From Candidatus Atribacteria bacterium ADurb.Bin276 (lineage in GTDB: Bacteria > Atribacterota > Atribacteria > Atribacterales > Atribacteraceae): a stretch of DNA of 54,499 nucleotides. The notes beneath the pieces were generated by a model, which worked only from the letters and a program-made list of their open reading frames with translations, had not been told where the DNA came from and made no database searches. This document shows, one piece after another, positions 34,886 through 43,732 of the stretch (the stretch's first letter is position 1; every line of letters starts with the position of its first letter). The stretch covers positions 1 to 54,499 of the forward strand of contig MWBQ01000066.1 in the NCBI GenBank assembly GCA_002069605.1. The letters run 5' to 3'. A program made the position numbers and the translations under genes.

Positions 34886-36418
34886 ATGAAAAAATTTTCT
34901 TTTTTACTGATGGTTTTGTTTTTTTTGGTGGTTGGTATTCAACCGGCTTTGGCTCAGATATATGAATTTCAAGTCAATTTAAACGAACAAACCTATCTTG
35001 ACCTGTTACCAGTTTCGCCATTTGTAACCGTACTTCCCGATAAAGGTAACTTTGCAACCTACTTTATCGGCGATCCGATTTCCCTAGTTTATGAAGCACT
35101 TAAAACCGGTTATGTGAGCATATTGGATTATACCGAAGATGAAAGAGTCCGGATTTTAAAAAATAACGAACCAGTTTCACCGGGTACAAAAAAAAGTATT
35201 CAAGGTATTGTTACTGAACCAGAAGGAATGGAAAGATTCCTCATTCTTCTTTCCCCGCGGGTCATACCCGATCGTATCTTGGTTCAAGCCATGAACAATC
35301 CATCCCGAATGAAGGAAGTTGTTGGTGAAAATATTTATCTCAACCGGAGTATCATTCAGGTTGTTGAAAAGAGAAAAGAAGAGTCGGTTGTTATTCGCTT
35401 TCATTCCGTACCGGAATCAATTTTAAGCGGAAGAAACTTGAGAATTCGAATGGTCATGACAGATAAAAACAATAACCCTCTGGTTAATAGAAGGGTTCAG
35501 TGGTATGCCAGCCAGGGGAGCTTGGATTTTTACCAGACCTATACCAATACTGCTGGAGAATCAGAAGTTTGGTTTATGGCTCCATTTGTTTCGGAAGAAA
35601 CTCAAATCCAAATACAAGCTACTTATGAAGGTGACACTGCCTATAGCCCTATGGACGGGACCGTAACCATCATAGTTCAACCAGAAAAGAAATCGAGTAT
35701 TTTAGCTCTATCTCCAAAAGATTTTTTAGTTACGAGCGGTGAGAGCATGAGTTTCCAAGCCCGGTTAACCGATAGTGATGGGAATCCTCTTTCCGGACAA
35801 GCTTTGATATGGTCTTCCAGTGTTGGTCAATGGGAAAAAAGAATGACGTCAACAGTATTTGATGGAACCTCAGCTAATCTTTGGATAGCGCCTTCTTCAG
35901 TGGTAAAAACGCCAGTGGAATTGAAAGTAAACTTTAGAGGAGCAATGTATTATAGTGGATTTGAGGATAACTCAATTGGTTCGGTTGAGGGGGTCGAGAT
36001 TGTATCCGGACGGGGTACCTATTTTATTGATTTTTCAAGCGGAAAACCCGAAACGAACTTCGAGGAAAGTATTTATCGTGGAGAAAATATCTCGGGATTC
36101 ACTCAAAACCCTGCCTCGGTCCTTGCCATGAGGTCGGGCGAATATTTGAATGTAAAATTTCAAGCTCCAGAAGGATGGAGTAATGCAGCTTGCTTTATTT
36201 GGGGAAAATCGAGTGGAAGTGTGATTATTCATGTTCATCTCAACGATAATAAAGTTTTCACAGGAAACATTATTGGCGGTCAGATTTTCCCTTTTGAATT
36301 CCAATCTTTTCAATTAGATCAATTTTTAATTACAGGAGAAAATCAATTGCGAATTGAAGTACAAGCCCCAGATGGAAGTGCCTTCTTTGCCATCCAACGT
36401 TTATTACTGGTTTTTTAG
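34886..36418 (+). CDS. Secreted protein with bacterial Ig-like domains
   Basis: The 510-residue protein has a signal peptide (MKKFSFLLMVLFFLVVGIQPALA, cleavage after ALA) and an N-terminal region of about 150 residues containing FVTVLPDKGNFATYFIGDPISL. Two invasin/Big_1-like Ig domains follow (about 180-270 and 275-365; DKNNNPLVNRRVQWYASQG and DSDGNPLSGQALIWSSSVG). The C-terminal beta-sandwich of about 130 residues resembles carbohydrate-binding folds but has no assigned family. It starts 2 bases after glgC, so they may share a message. A role in surface structure or glycan binding is inferred only. Confidence 0.65.
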   Translation: MKKFSFLLMVLFFLVVGIQPALAQIYEFQVNLNEQTYLDLLPVSPFVTVLPDKGNFATYFIGDPISLVYEALKTGYVSILDYTEDERVRILKNNEPVSPGTKKSIQGIVTEPEGMERFLILLSPRVIPDRILVQAMNNPSRMKEVVGENIYLNRSIIQVVEKRKEESVVIRFHSVPESILSGRNLRIRMVMTDKNNNPLVNRRVQWYASQGSLDFYQTYTNTAGESEVWFMAPFVSEETQIQIQATYEGDTAYSPMDGTVTIIVQPEKKSSILALSPKDFLVTSGESMSFQARLTDSDGNPLSGQALIWSSSVGQWEKRMTSTVFDGTSANLWIAPSSVVKTPVELKVNFRGAMYYSGFEDNSIGSVEGVEIVSGRGTYFIDFSSGKPETNFEESIYRGENISGFTQNPASVLAMRSGEYLNVKFQAPEGWSNAACFIWGKSSGSVIIHVHLNDNKVFTGNIIGGQIFPFEFQSFQLDQFLITGENQLRIEVQAPDGSAFFAIQRLLLVF

Positions 36419-36793
36419 AATTTATGAAGTTGGTATTGAATGAGTATCGATAAAATTTCATCTCCAAAAACGTTGATATTATTTTGTAGTTATAGATGAG
36501 AGTGAAAACCTGGCAATTGGCATGGTTCTTTATTATTTGGGAGTAATAAATTGCACCCCGACAATTTTTTGCTTTTTGTAGAAGTTTGATTTTCAAAACA
36601 GCAAGCGGTTTGTAGAAAAGAATCCCAAGCCACTTGTGTAGTACCAGATGAGGATGAGGGTGAAAGCCCAGAATGAGATTCTGGTTGGTTGCTATAATTG
36701 AGTTAACTATAAAAACGTCATGGATTTTTAGAGTGGAATAATTTAAAAGAATATTTTTAATTACACCGAAAAGTAGGGTAGGTGGGTAATATA
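36419..36793. repeat. 375-base gap with a degenerate repeat pair and a palindrome
   Basis: No gene is supported here. The 16-base word at 36495-36510 recurs at 36653-36668 with two mismatches (GATGAG-GTGAAA-CC core), 158 bases apart. The second copy is followed by a CCAGAAT-GAG-ATTCTGG palindrome at 36668-36684. The 15-base word ACCAGATGAGGATGA at 36643-36657 also occurs at 3953-3967 beside the first hairpin cluster, so this looks like a dispersed repeat family. Confidence 0.55.
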
Positions 36794-37231
36794 ATGCCAT
36801 TCAAAGAGAATTGGTGGGAAGAGTTTGATTCGATGCAGAAAGAAATGCAGCGCTTTATGGAGCATGTTTCTGGAAAGAAACCTCATTTCTTAGGACTTTC
36901 TGAAAAAGCTTGGGAACCTTTATGTGATGTTTTTGAAACCGATGATAATTTTATTGTTGTGGTAGATCTCGCCGGAGTATTGGTCAATGAAGTCGACTTG
37001 ACTATTCAATCACGAAAATTAATACTTAAGGGTGTGAGAAAGGAAGTTCCTTCACCCCCCAAAAGGGATTATCATCAAATGGAAATTCCCTTTGGTCCTT
37101 TTCAACGAGAAATTGATCTTCCTGAAGAGGTTGATGGAGAGACCATCAATGCCCGATATCGGGAAGGGTTCCTCATAGTTGAGTGCAAAAAGAAAAAAGT
37201 TATTACCGAACGGAGGATTCCTCTTGAGTAA
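36794..37231 (+). CDS. Hsp20/alpha-crystallin small heat-shock protein
   Basis: The 145-residue protein has an N-terminal arm (about 1-40) and an alpha-crystallin domain (about 43-135) with LCDVFETDDNFIVVVDLAGV, YREGFLIVECKK and a terminal RRIPLE (I-x-L/V-like) tail. Small heat-shock proteins hold unfolding proteins as an ATP-independent chaperone. ATG 36794 is preferred over GTG 36782 because TAGGTGGG sits 7 bases upstream. No HspR-type operator is visible here, unlike the second hsp20 at 50135. lon follows after 125 bases. Confidence 0.9.
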   Translation: MPFKENWWEEFDSMQKEMQRFMEHVSGKKPHFLGLSEKAWEPLCDVFETDDNFIVVVDLAGVLVNEVDLTIQSRKLILKGVRKEVPSPPKRDYHQMEIPFGPFQREIDLPEEVDGETINARYREGFLIVECKKKKVITERRIPLE

Positions 37232-37356
37232 GTGGGTGCTCTCAAAAATAAAAAATATCGGTTTAAAAAGAGAATTTTCTCAAAAATATAAAGTTCATTA
37301 TAAATATTTCAACCCATTTCTTGATAAGAATATTGTTTATTAGGAAAGGATCCGAC

Positions 37357-39828
37357 ATGGAAGGATATATTGACAACTGGTTTACACTTTCGGAAGAGCC
37401 TCCAGAGATTAAAGCTGACCAAAATGTGATTTCCGAATCCATTGATCAGGAAAAAAAAGGTTTTGATATTCCGGAAAAAATTGCCGTACTTCCTTTAGAT
37501 GAAAATGTATTATTTCCTGAGCTGGTCATGCCTTGGGTAGTTCATGGAGAAAAGTGGGTTAAATTAGTTAACGATGCGGTTTTAGGAAATAAAATGATTG
37601 GAGTTTTAACACTCCGTACCAAAAAAGAAGATGGAGATAACACCGTTTCAGCTCAGGATTTTTATGATATCGGTGTTGTAGGGCGAATATCCCGTTTATT
37701 AAAGCTCCCAGAAGATGCTATTCAAATATTGGTGTTTGGTTTAAATAAGTTTCGCGTTGTTGAATGGATTCAATGGGATCCATACCCTATGGCAAAAATT
37801 GAAATAATAAAAGAAGAAGAAATTAAAACTGATGAAACTGAAGCTTTAGTCCGCAACATATTAACCCTTTTTCAGAAGGTCGTTGAACTTGCTCCATATC
37901 TCCCCAAAGAAATATTTGTTGCTGCGATGAATATTAAACAACCCTCACGACTTGCCCATTTTGTAATTTCGAACCTGAATCTGGATGTAGAAAGCAAGCA
38001 AAATATTTTGTCAACCAACGAACTTATTGAGAAATTAAAAAAAGTAAATTATTATTTAACTCGAGAATTGGATATTCTCCAAATTGGCAGCAAGATTCAG
38101 ACTCAAATTCAATCAGAGATGGCAAAAACTCAACGAGAATATTTCTTAAGAGAGCAGTTGAAAGCAATTCAACGTGAGCTTGGAGAAATGGATGAAAAAA
38201 CCATTGAATTAAATGAATTGAAAGAAAAAATTGAAAAAGCCAAACTTCCGCCAGAAGTTTTGAAAGAAGCCGAGAAAGAACTGGAACGATTATCGAGAAT
38301 TCCACCAGTTTCAGCTGAATATCCAGTCATTCGTAACTATCTTGATTGGATAACCGAACTTCCTTGGAACATAAGAACCGAAGACAGTTTAGATCTTAAA
38401 AAAGCTGAAAAGGTATTAAATGAAGATCACTATGACTTGGAAAAAGTAAAAGAAAGAATTCTTGAATACTTGGCAGTAGGTCATTTGAAAAAAGATTTAA
38501 AAGGACCAATACTTTGTTTTGTTGGTCCCCCAGGAGTTGGAAAAACTTCATTAGGAAAATCGATTGCCCGGGCATTGGGAAGAAAATTCGTACGGATATC
38601 CTTAGGTGGAGTACGAGACGAAGCGGAAATAAGAGGCCATCGCCGAACCTACGTTGGAGCACTTCCGGGTCGGATTATTCAGGGAATCCGAAAAGCAGGA
38701 AGCAATAACCCGGTATTTATGTTAGACGAGGTTGATAAAATCGGTTTAGATTTCAGGGGAGATCCTTCTGCTGCTCTCCTCGAAGTTTTAGATCCTGAGC
38801 AAAATTCAACTTTTGTTGATCATTATTTAGCAGTTCCATTTGACCTATCGAAGGTTATTTTTATCGCAACTGCGAATATTCTGGATACCATTCCTCCAGC
38901 TTTGTTGGATCGAATGGAACTCATCCGAATCCCTGGTTATACTGATCCGGAAAAAATTGCCATTGCTCGCAAATATTTAATACCCAAGCAGAGCAAAGAA
39001 AATGGAATCGAGGATCAAACGGTTACGATAAGTGATGAAATTTTAATTAAAATGATTCGAGAATACACTCGTGAAGCGGGAGTCAGAAATTTAGAAAGAA
39101 CAATCGCCACGGTTTGCAGGAAAATTGCTAAAGACGTTGCTTCAGGGAAAAAAGGACCATTTGTAGTTGACGAAGAAAATCTTAGAAAATATTTAGGTAA
39201 AAGAATTTATTTTGATGAGGTCATGTCGGGAAAGGATCGAGTTGGAGTTGCCACCGGTTTAGCTTGGACTCAAACTGGTGGAGAAATCCTTTTTGTTGAG
39301 TCTTCGGTCCTCTCAGGAAAAGGAAACTTGATATTAACCGGTAATATGGGAGATATTATGCAAGAATCGGCTCGTATTGCACTATCTTGTGTTCGGGAAC
39401 GAGCGAAAAAGTGGAAGATTGATGAGAAGTTTTACGAAAAACATGATATTCATGTTCATGTCCCCGCTGGCGCTATACCAAAAGATGGTCCATCAGCAGG
39501 AATAACCCTGGTTGTTTCAATGGTTTCTTCTCTTTCGCAAATACCAGTAAAGCATTCCATTGCTATGACTGGTGAAATAACCCTTACCGGAAAAGTGCTT
39601 CCTATTGGTGGAGTAAAAGAAAAATCTTTAGCAGCCTATCGATCAGGGATTAAAGAAGTTGTTCTACCTCAAGAAAACGAAAATGATTTAGACGATATAC
39701 CGGCAGATGTGAGAAAAAAAATGAAATATCATTTAGTTAAAACAATTGATGAAGTCCTTAAAATTACCTTAAAAAAATCACCCCGAATGGTTAAAAAGAA
39801 AAAAACTTCTTCTCTTCAAGAAAAATAA
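37357..39828 (+). CDS. lon: ATP-dependent protease Lon (La)
   Basis: The 823-residue protein has a LonN substrate-binding domain (about residues 35-230) and a coiled-coil segment. The AAA+ module has Walker A GPPGVGKTSLG and Walker B VFMLDEVDKI. The Ser-Lys protease domain carries KDGPSAGITL (catalytic Ser) and TGEITLTGKVLPIGGVKEK (catalytic Lys). It degrades damaged and regulatory proteins in the cytosol. ATG 37357 follows AGGAAAGGA; an upstream ATG adds 12 residues without a site. It lies downstream of hsp20, consistent with a proteostasis block. Confidence 0.96.
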   Translation: MEGYIDNWFTLSEEPPEIKADQNVISESIDQEKKGFDIPEKIAVLPLDENVLFPELVMPWVVHGEKWVKLVNDAVLGNKMIGVLTLRTKKEDGDNTVSAQDFYDIGVVGRISRLLKLPEDAIQILVFGLNKFRVVEWIQWDPYPMAKIEIIKEEEIKTDETEALVRNILTLFQKVVELAPYLPKEIFVAAMNIKQPSRLAHFVISNLNLDVESKQNILSTNELIEKLKKVNYYLTRELDILQIGSKIQTQIQSEMAKTQREYFLREQLKAIQRELGEMDEKTIELNELKEKIEKAKLPPEVLKEAEKELERLSRIPPVSAEYPVIRNYLDWITELPWNIRTEDSLDLKKAEKVLNEDHYDLEKVKERILEYLAVGHLKKDLKGPILCFVGPPGVGKTSLGKSIARALGRKFVRISLGGVRDEAEIRGHRRTYVGALPGRIIQGIRKAGSNNPVFMLDEVDKIGLDFRGDPSAALLEVLDPEQNSTFVDHYLAVPFDLSKVIFIATANILDTIPPALLDRMELIRIPGYTDPEKIAIARKYLIPKQSKENGIEDQTVTISDEILIKMIREYTREAGVRNLERTIATVCRKIAKDVASGKKGPFVVDEENLRKYLGKRIYFDEVMSGKDRVGVATGLAWTQTGGEILFVESSVLSGKGNLILTGNMGDIMQESARIALSCVRERAKKWKIDEKFYEKHDIHVHVPAGAIPKDGPSAGITLVVSMVSSLSQIPVKHSIAMTGEITLTGKVLPIGGVKEKSLAAYRSGIKEVVLPQENENDLDDIPADVRKKMKYHLVKTIDEVLKITLKKSPRMVKKKKTSSLQEK

Positions 39829-39906
39829 TGGCTGATTGAATCAGCACAAAAACATTTTTTAGTTCTTATTCAATATAAACAGGTTTGAGAAAGAGGGAAT
39901 ATTAAA

Positions 39907-40965
39907 ATGGAGAAATCTCGAGAAGAATTTTTGAAAAAACTCATTGAAACTCCTAGTCCATCGGGGTTCGAAGAACAGATTCAAAAAATATTTGAGGAAA
40001 GGGTTCAAGGTAAGGTTGACAAATTTTACAAAGATTACCACGGCAATGCCATTGGTGTTATTTATCCTGATGCTTCGTTTCGAGTTATGTTGGCAGGACA
40101 TTGTGATGAAGTCGGCTTGATGGTGGAATTTATTAATGATCAGGGGTACATACATTTTTCCACTATTGGAGGAATCGATTCTCATGTTACCCCTGGAAAA
40201 AGAGTCATTATTCATAGCTCTCAAGGACCAGTTAAGGGAGTAATCGGAAAAAAGCCCATTCATTTGATGGAAGAAAAAGAACGTCAAAAAGTGATTAAAT
40301 TTGAAGAGCAATGGATTGACGTGGGCGCAAAAAATAAGGAAGAACTCACCAAAATTGTACAAATTGGCGATCCAATCACCATGGATGTTGGTTTTGACCA
40401 ATTACTTGGAAGTCGAGTTGTTGGTCGAGGATTCGATGATCGGGTGGGAGCTTTTATTGTTGCCGAGGTTCTTCGAATGGTTCAAAAAGAGAAGTTGCAA
40501 TGTGGTGTATATGGTGTGAGTACGGTACAAGAAGAACTCGGTCTCAGGGGAGCAAGAACCAGCGCTTTCAGAATCGATCCTCATTTAGGAATCGCAATTG
40601 ATGTGACCTTTGCTTCTGACTGTCCTGATATAGATAAGAGAAAGGTTGGAGACGTGTCTTTGGGCAAGGGCCCGGTCATTTCACGAGGTCCGAATATTAA
40701 TCCCCATATTTTTCGAAAATTAGTAGAGGTGGCAACCCAAAAAAACATTCCCTACCAAATACAAGCTGAATCACGTGCTACAGGGACCGACGCCAACAGC
40801 ATTCAAATCAATCGCCAAGGAGTTGCTACCGGTTTGTTAGGCATTCCCAATCGATATATGCATACTCCTTCTGAGGTGATCGATTGTGATGATTTGGATG
40901 CAGCCATTCAATTATTGGCCGGATTCTTAGAAAACATTCATCCCGAGGAAAATTGGATACCTTAA
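39907..40965 (+). CDS. M42-family metalloaminopeptidase (TET/glutamyl aminopeptidase-like)
   Basis: The 352-residue protein matches family M42: ETPSPSGFEEQI at the start, the metal His in LAGHCDEVGLMVEF, the Glu-Glu of VQEELGLRGAR, IAIDVTFASDCPD and MHTPSEVIDCDDL. These enzymes form dodecameric tetrahedral particles and trim peptides from protease output; some were first called endoglucanases. Lying downstream of lon, it may complete peptide breakdown. A GAAAGAGGGAAT site precedes the ATG. Confidence 0.9.
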   Translation: MEKSREEFLKKLIETPSPSGFEEQIQKIFEERVQGKVDKFYKDYHGNAIGVIYPDASFRVMLAGHCDEVGLMVEFINDQGYIHFSTIGGIDSHVTPGKRVIIHSSQGPVKGVIGKKPIHLMEEKERQKVIKFEEQWIDVGAKNKEELTKIVQIGDPITMDVGFDQLLGSRVVGRGFDDRVGAFIVAEVLRMVQKEKLQCGVYGVSTVQEELGLRGARTSAFRIDPHLGIAIDVTFASDCPDIDKRKVGDVSLGKGPVISRGPNINPHIFRKLVEVATQKNIPYQIQAESRATGTDANSIQINRQGVATGLLGIPNRYMHTPSEVIDCDDLDAAIQLLAGFLENIHPEENWIP

Positions 40966-41050
40966 AAATTTTTATATCACCGGATAGTTAATACAGAAAA
41001 AAGGATACAGTCGAAAAGATAAAGAGTTTGAAGAAGTTTGGAGGAAAGTC

Positions 41051-42070
41051 ATGTCGGAACTGAGAAAAGATCCTGTTGTTGACCGGTGGGTCATTATTGC
41101 CAATGAAAGAAGTTTAAAACCCTATGATTTTGGAGTACATGGAGAAATACGAAAACCTGGTCCTTGTGTTTTTTGTGAAGGGATGGAAATGCACACTCCG
41201 AAGGAGGTTTTTTCCGTTCGAGATAAGCATACCGAGATAAATCAACCAGGTTGGAGAGTTCGGGTGGTCCCGAATAAATTTCCCGCTTTGCGGATTGAAG
41301 AACCCTTTGCCCATTGTATAGATGGAATTTGTGAATCTCTCAGTGGTTCAGGAGCACATGAAGTTATTATTGAAACTCCCGATCATTACTTAGAGCTTGG
41401 TGATCTTTCGGTGAAACATATTGCTGAAGTTATGTATGTTTATCGGGAAAGAATGTGCGATTTGGAAAGAGACCATCGTTTTCGTTATTGCATTATCTTT
41501 AAAAATCAAGGAGCTTTAGCGGGGGCTTCGATTCAACATGCTCACTCCCAGCTTATTGCTATTCCAGTGATTCCCAAAAGGGTGAAAGAGGAACTGCTTG
41601 GTGCTGATAAATATTATCAAGAAAAAGGTCATTGCATTTTTTGTGATATTGTTCAATACCACCAAAATAATAATCAAAGGATGATTATCGAAAACGAACA
41701 GTTTTTAGCGTTTGTTCCCTATGCTCCTCGATTTCCTTATGAAATTTGGATATTACCAAAAAAACACTCATCTCATTTTATGAAAATTGAAGACCAAGAA
41801 TTAAATTATTTATCAGAAATATTGAAAAAATTACTGGTATCTATGAAAAAATCGCTGAATGATTCTCCCTATAATTTGATTCTTCATGCTGCTCCTTTTG
41901 AACGAAAAGAAGAAAAATCATACCAGGATAGCTATCATTGGCATATGGAAATGTTGCCTACTATAACCAAGGTAGCTGGATTTGAATGGGGTACTGGGTT
42001 TTATATTAATCCAGTAATTCCCGAAAATGCAGCAGAAATTCTCAGAAAGAATATACCCATTAAGATTTAG
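41051..42070 (+). CDS. galT: Galactose-1-phosphate uridylyltransferase
   Basis: The 339-residue HIT-superfamily enzyme exchanges UMP between UDP-glucose and galactose-1-phosphate. It has the zinc CxxC (CVFCEG), a second CxxC (CIFC), GASIQHAHSQLIAIPVIP with the HxH nucleophile and the C-terminal HWHMEMLP. The variant HAHSQ differs from the HPHGQ of E. coli but is common in anaerobes and hyperthermophiles. No galK or galE is next to it; the neighbour is a GlgC paralogue, so sugar-nucleotide exchange in glucan metabolism is possible. Confidence 0.88.
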   Translation: MSELRKDPVVDRWVIIANERSLKPYDFGVHGEIRKPGPCVFCEGMEMHTPKEVFSVRDKHTEINQPGWRVRVVPNKFPALRIEEPFAHCIDGICESLSGSGAHEVIIETPDHYLELGDLSVKHIAEVMYVYRERMCDLERDHRFRYCIIFKNQGALAGASIQHAHSQLIAIPVIPKRVKEELLGADKYYQEKGHCIFCDIVQYHQNNNQRMIIENEQFLAFVPYAPRFPYEIWILPKKHSSHFMKIEDQELNYLSEILKKLLVSMKKSLNDSPYNLILHAAPFERKEEKSYQDSYHWHMEMLPTITKVAGFEWGTGFYINPVIPENAAEILRKNIPIKI

Positions 42071-42080
42071 TTCTTTTTAA

Positions 42081-42107
42081 TTGAAATTCAGGGTACAGCT
42101 GTATAAT
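42081..42107 (+). promoter_or_regulatory. Candidate promoter of the second glgC
   Basis: A perfect TATAAT lies at 42102-42107, with TTGAAA at 42081-42086. The 15-base spacing is shorter than optimal, so this is tentative. It is about 70 bases before the start codon. Confidence 0.4.
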
Positions 42108-42176
42108 AATAGGAATTCTCAGCAATTGGTCACAGATTCATAATGGTTTGATGGTGATGCATAGGAGGTGAGCCAG

Positions 42177-43433
42177 ATGTCGATTCGATTTGCGCTCATT
42201 TTGGCCGGTGGGAAAGGGAATCACTTGAGTGTTTTATCAATAGAAAGAGCCAAAGCAGCTGTTCCCTTCGGAGGTTTTTATCGATTAATTGATTTTCCCT
42301 TAAGTAACTGTATTAATTCAGGTATCTATGACGTTGGTATTTTGACCCAGTACCAGCCGCGTTCGTTGATAGAGCACATTGGGGTTGGGCGTCCCTGGGA
42401 CATGGACCGAAAAAAGGGTGGAATAGAGCTCCTTCAACCTTATTTAGGAAAAACCGTTGGAGGTTGGTATCGTGGAACTGGAGACGCTGTTTATCAGAAT
42501 TTGAATATTATTAAGAGAAAAAAGTTGGATCATCTTTTAGTGCTTTCCGGTGACCACGCCTATATGATGGATTATAATTCTCTTATGGATTATCACCTGG
42601 ATAATGATGCCGACGTTACCTTAGTAGTGACCCGGGTGAAAACTGAAGATCGGTCACGGTTTGGAATTTTAGAAATCGACGGTAAGAACCAAGTTATTGG
42701 TTTTGAAGAAAAACCATCACAGCCAAAAACCAATATTGCTTTCATGGGAATTTATATTTTTCGTTTAGAATTTTTAAATGAATGTTTACAAAAAAATGTC
42801 CAAGAATCGAAATATGATTTAGTCAACAATGTTATTATTGAAAATTTAAATTCTATTAAAATTCAAGCTTTTTTCTTTGATGGTTGTTGGTTTGATACTG
42901 GAACCATAAAGGCGTATTGGGAAGCAAATATGCATTTATTAGAGCCTCTTCCCTGTTTTAACTTATATGATCCGAATTGGGTAATTTATACCAATCGATC
43001 TCAAAATCCTCCTGCCAAGATTGGAAAGGGGGCTTTGGTCCAATCATCGATAATTGGTGAGGGGACTGTTATCCATGGCGAGGTGATCCATTCAGTTGTT
43101 TTTCCTGGAGCAGTAATTGAAAAAAATGTGAAAATTTACGATTCGATAATATTTAATGATTCAATAATTAAAGCTGGTTCAGTGGTGGAGAGAAGTATAC
43201 TGGATAAAAATGTTATTGTGGGGGAGGATTCGATTATAGGAGCAGGAGATGATTACACTCCCAACCGACTTCGACCGGATATACTGAGTTGGGGTGTTAA
43301 TTTGGTAGGTAAAAATTCTCAAATTCCTCTTCACTCCATAATTCCCCGAAATTGTTTAATTGGTATTAATGTCCCCACCAGTCGTTTTGGAAAAATTACT
43401 GAGCTGAAAAGTGGATCAGTAATTATGGGATAG
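42177..43433 (+). CDS. GlgC-like paralogue with altered active site (possible regulatory subunit)
   Basis: The 418-residue protein shares the whole GlgC layout, nucleotidyltransferase domain plus beta-helix, but key positions differ from the catalytic copy at 33603. LAGGKGNHL replaces the conserved Arg by His, RAKAA replaces RAKPA, GGFYR replaces GGKYR (Lys lost), and WFDTG replaces WKDVG. SGDHAYMMDY and FEEKP are kept. This pattern is like subunit pairs in which one chain is regulatory (GlgD in Bacillus, or the large plant subunit). ATG 42177 follows AGGAGGTGAG. It may form a heteromer with GlgC, but a separate substrate cannot be excluded. Confidence 0.7.
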   Translation: MSIRFALILAGGKGNHLSVLSIERAKAAVPFGGFYRLIDFPLSNCINSGIYDVGILTQYQPRSLIEHIGVGRPWDMDRKKGGIELLQPYLGKTVGGWYRGTGDAVYQNLNIIKRKKLDHLLVLSGDHAYMMDYNSLMDYHLDNDADVTLVVTRVKTEDRSRFGILEIDGKNQVIGFEEKPSQPKTNIAFMGIYIFRLEFLNECLQKNVQESKYDLVNNVIIENLNSIKIQAFFFDGCWFDTGTIKAYWEANMHLLEPLPCFNLYDPNWVIYTNRSQNPPAKIGKGALVQSSIIGEGTVIHGEVIHSVVFPGAVIEKNVKIYDSIIFNDSIIKAGSVVERSILDKNVIVGEDSIIGAGDDYTPNRLRPDILSWGVNLVGKNSQIPLHSIIPRNCLIGINVPTSRFGKITELKSGSVIMG

Positions 43434-43468
43434 CGTGAGAAAAGAAATCTTGGAGGGAGGTTAGTTCT

Positions 43469-43732
43469 TTGATCCTTGGACTCTTGATAATAATTCTCAT
43501 TTTGTATGGGCTCGTATTATTTTGGGTTTTGAATGAGCGTCTGAAAAGCATTTCATTGATGATACATAAAAATAATGAAAATTTAAAAAAAATGGAAGAA
43601 AAATTTTCTTTGTTGTTGAGTTTGACTGAGGAAAGGGGGAGTAAGAAAACATCAGTAGATGTAGAAGATTCTTTTTGTTTTGATGTATTTGAAGATCAAA
43701 AGGATGAATCAGATTCGAAAGGAGATATATGA
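43469..43732 (+). CDS. Small membrane-anchored coiled-coil protein
   Basis: I do not recognise this 87-residue protein. It has one N-terminal membrane segment (LGLLIIILILYGLVLFWVL), a coiled-coil of about 35 residues and an acidic tail. A TTG start is used with GGAGGGAGG 8 bases upstream. Its stop overlaps the start of the foldase gene by four bases (ATGA), so it is probably translated with it and may act in the same envelope process. Confidence 0.6.
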   Translation: MILGLLIIILILYGLVLFWVLNERLKSISLMIHKNNENLKKMEEKFSLLLSLTEERGSKKTSVDVEDSFCFDVFEDQKDESDSKGDI

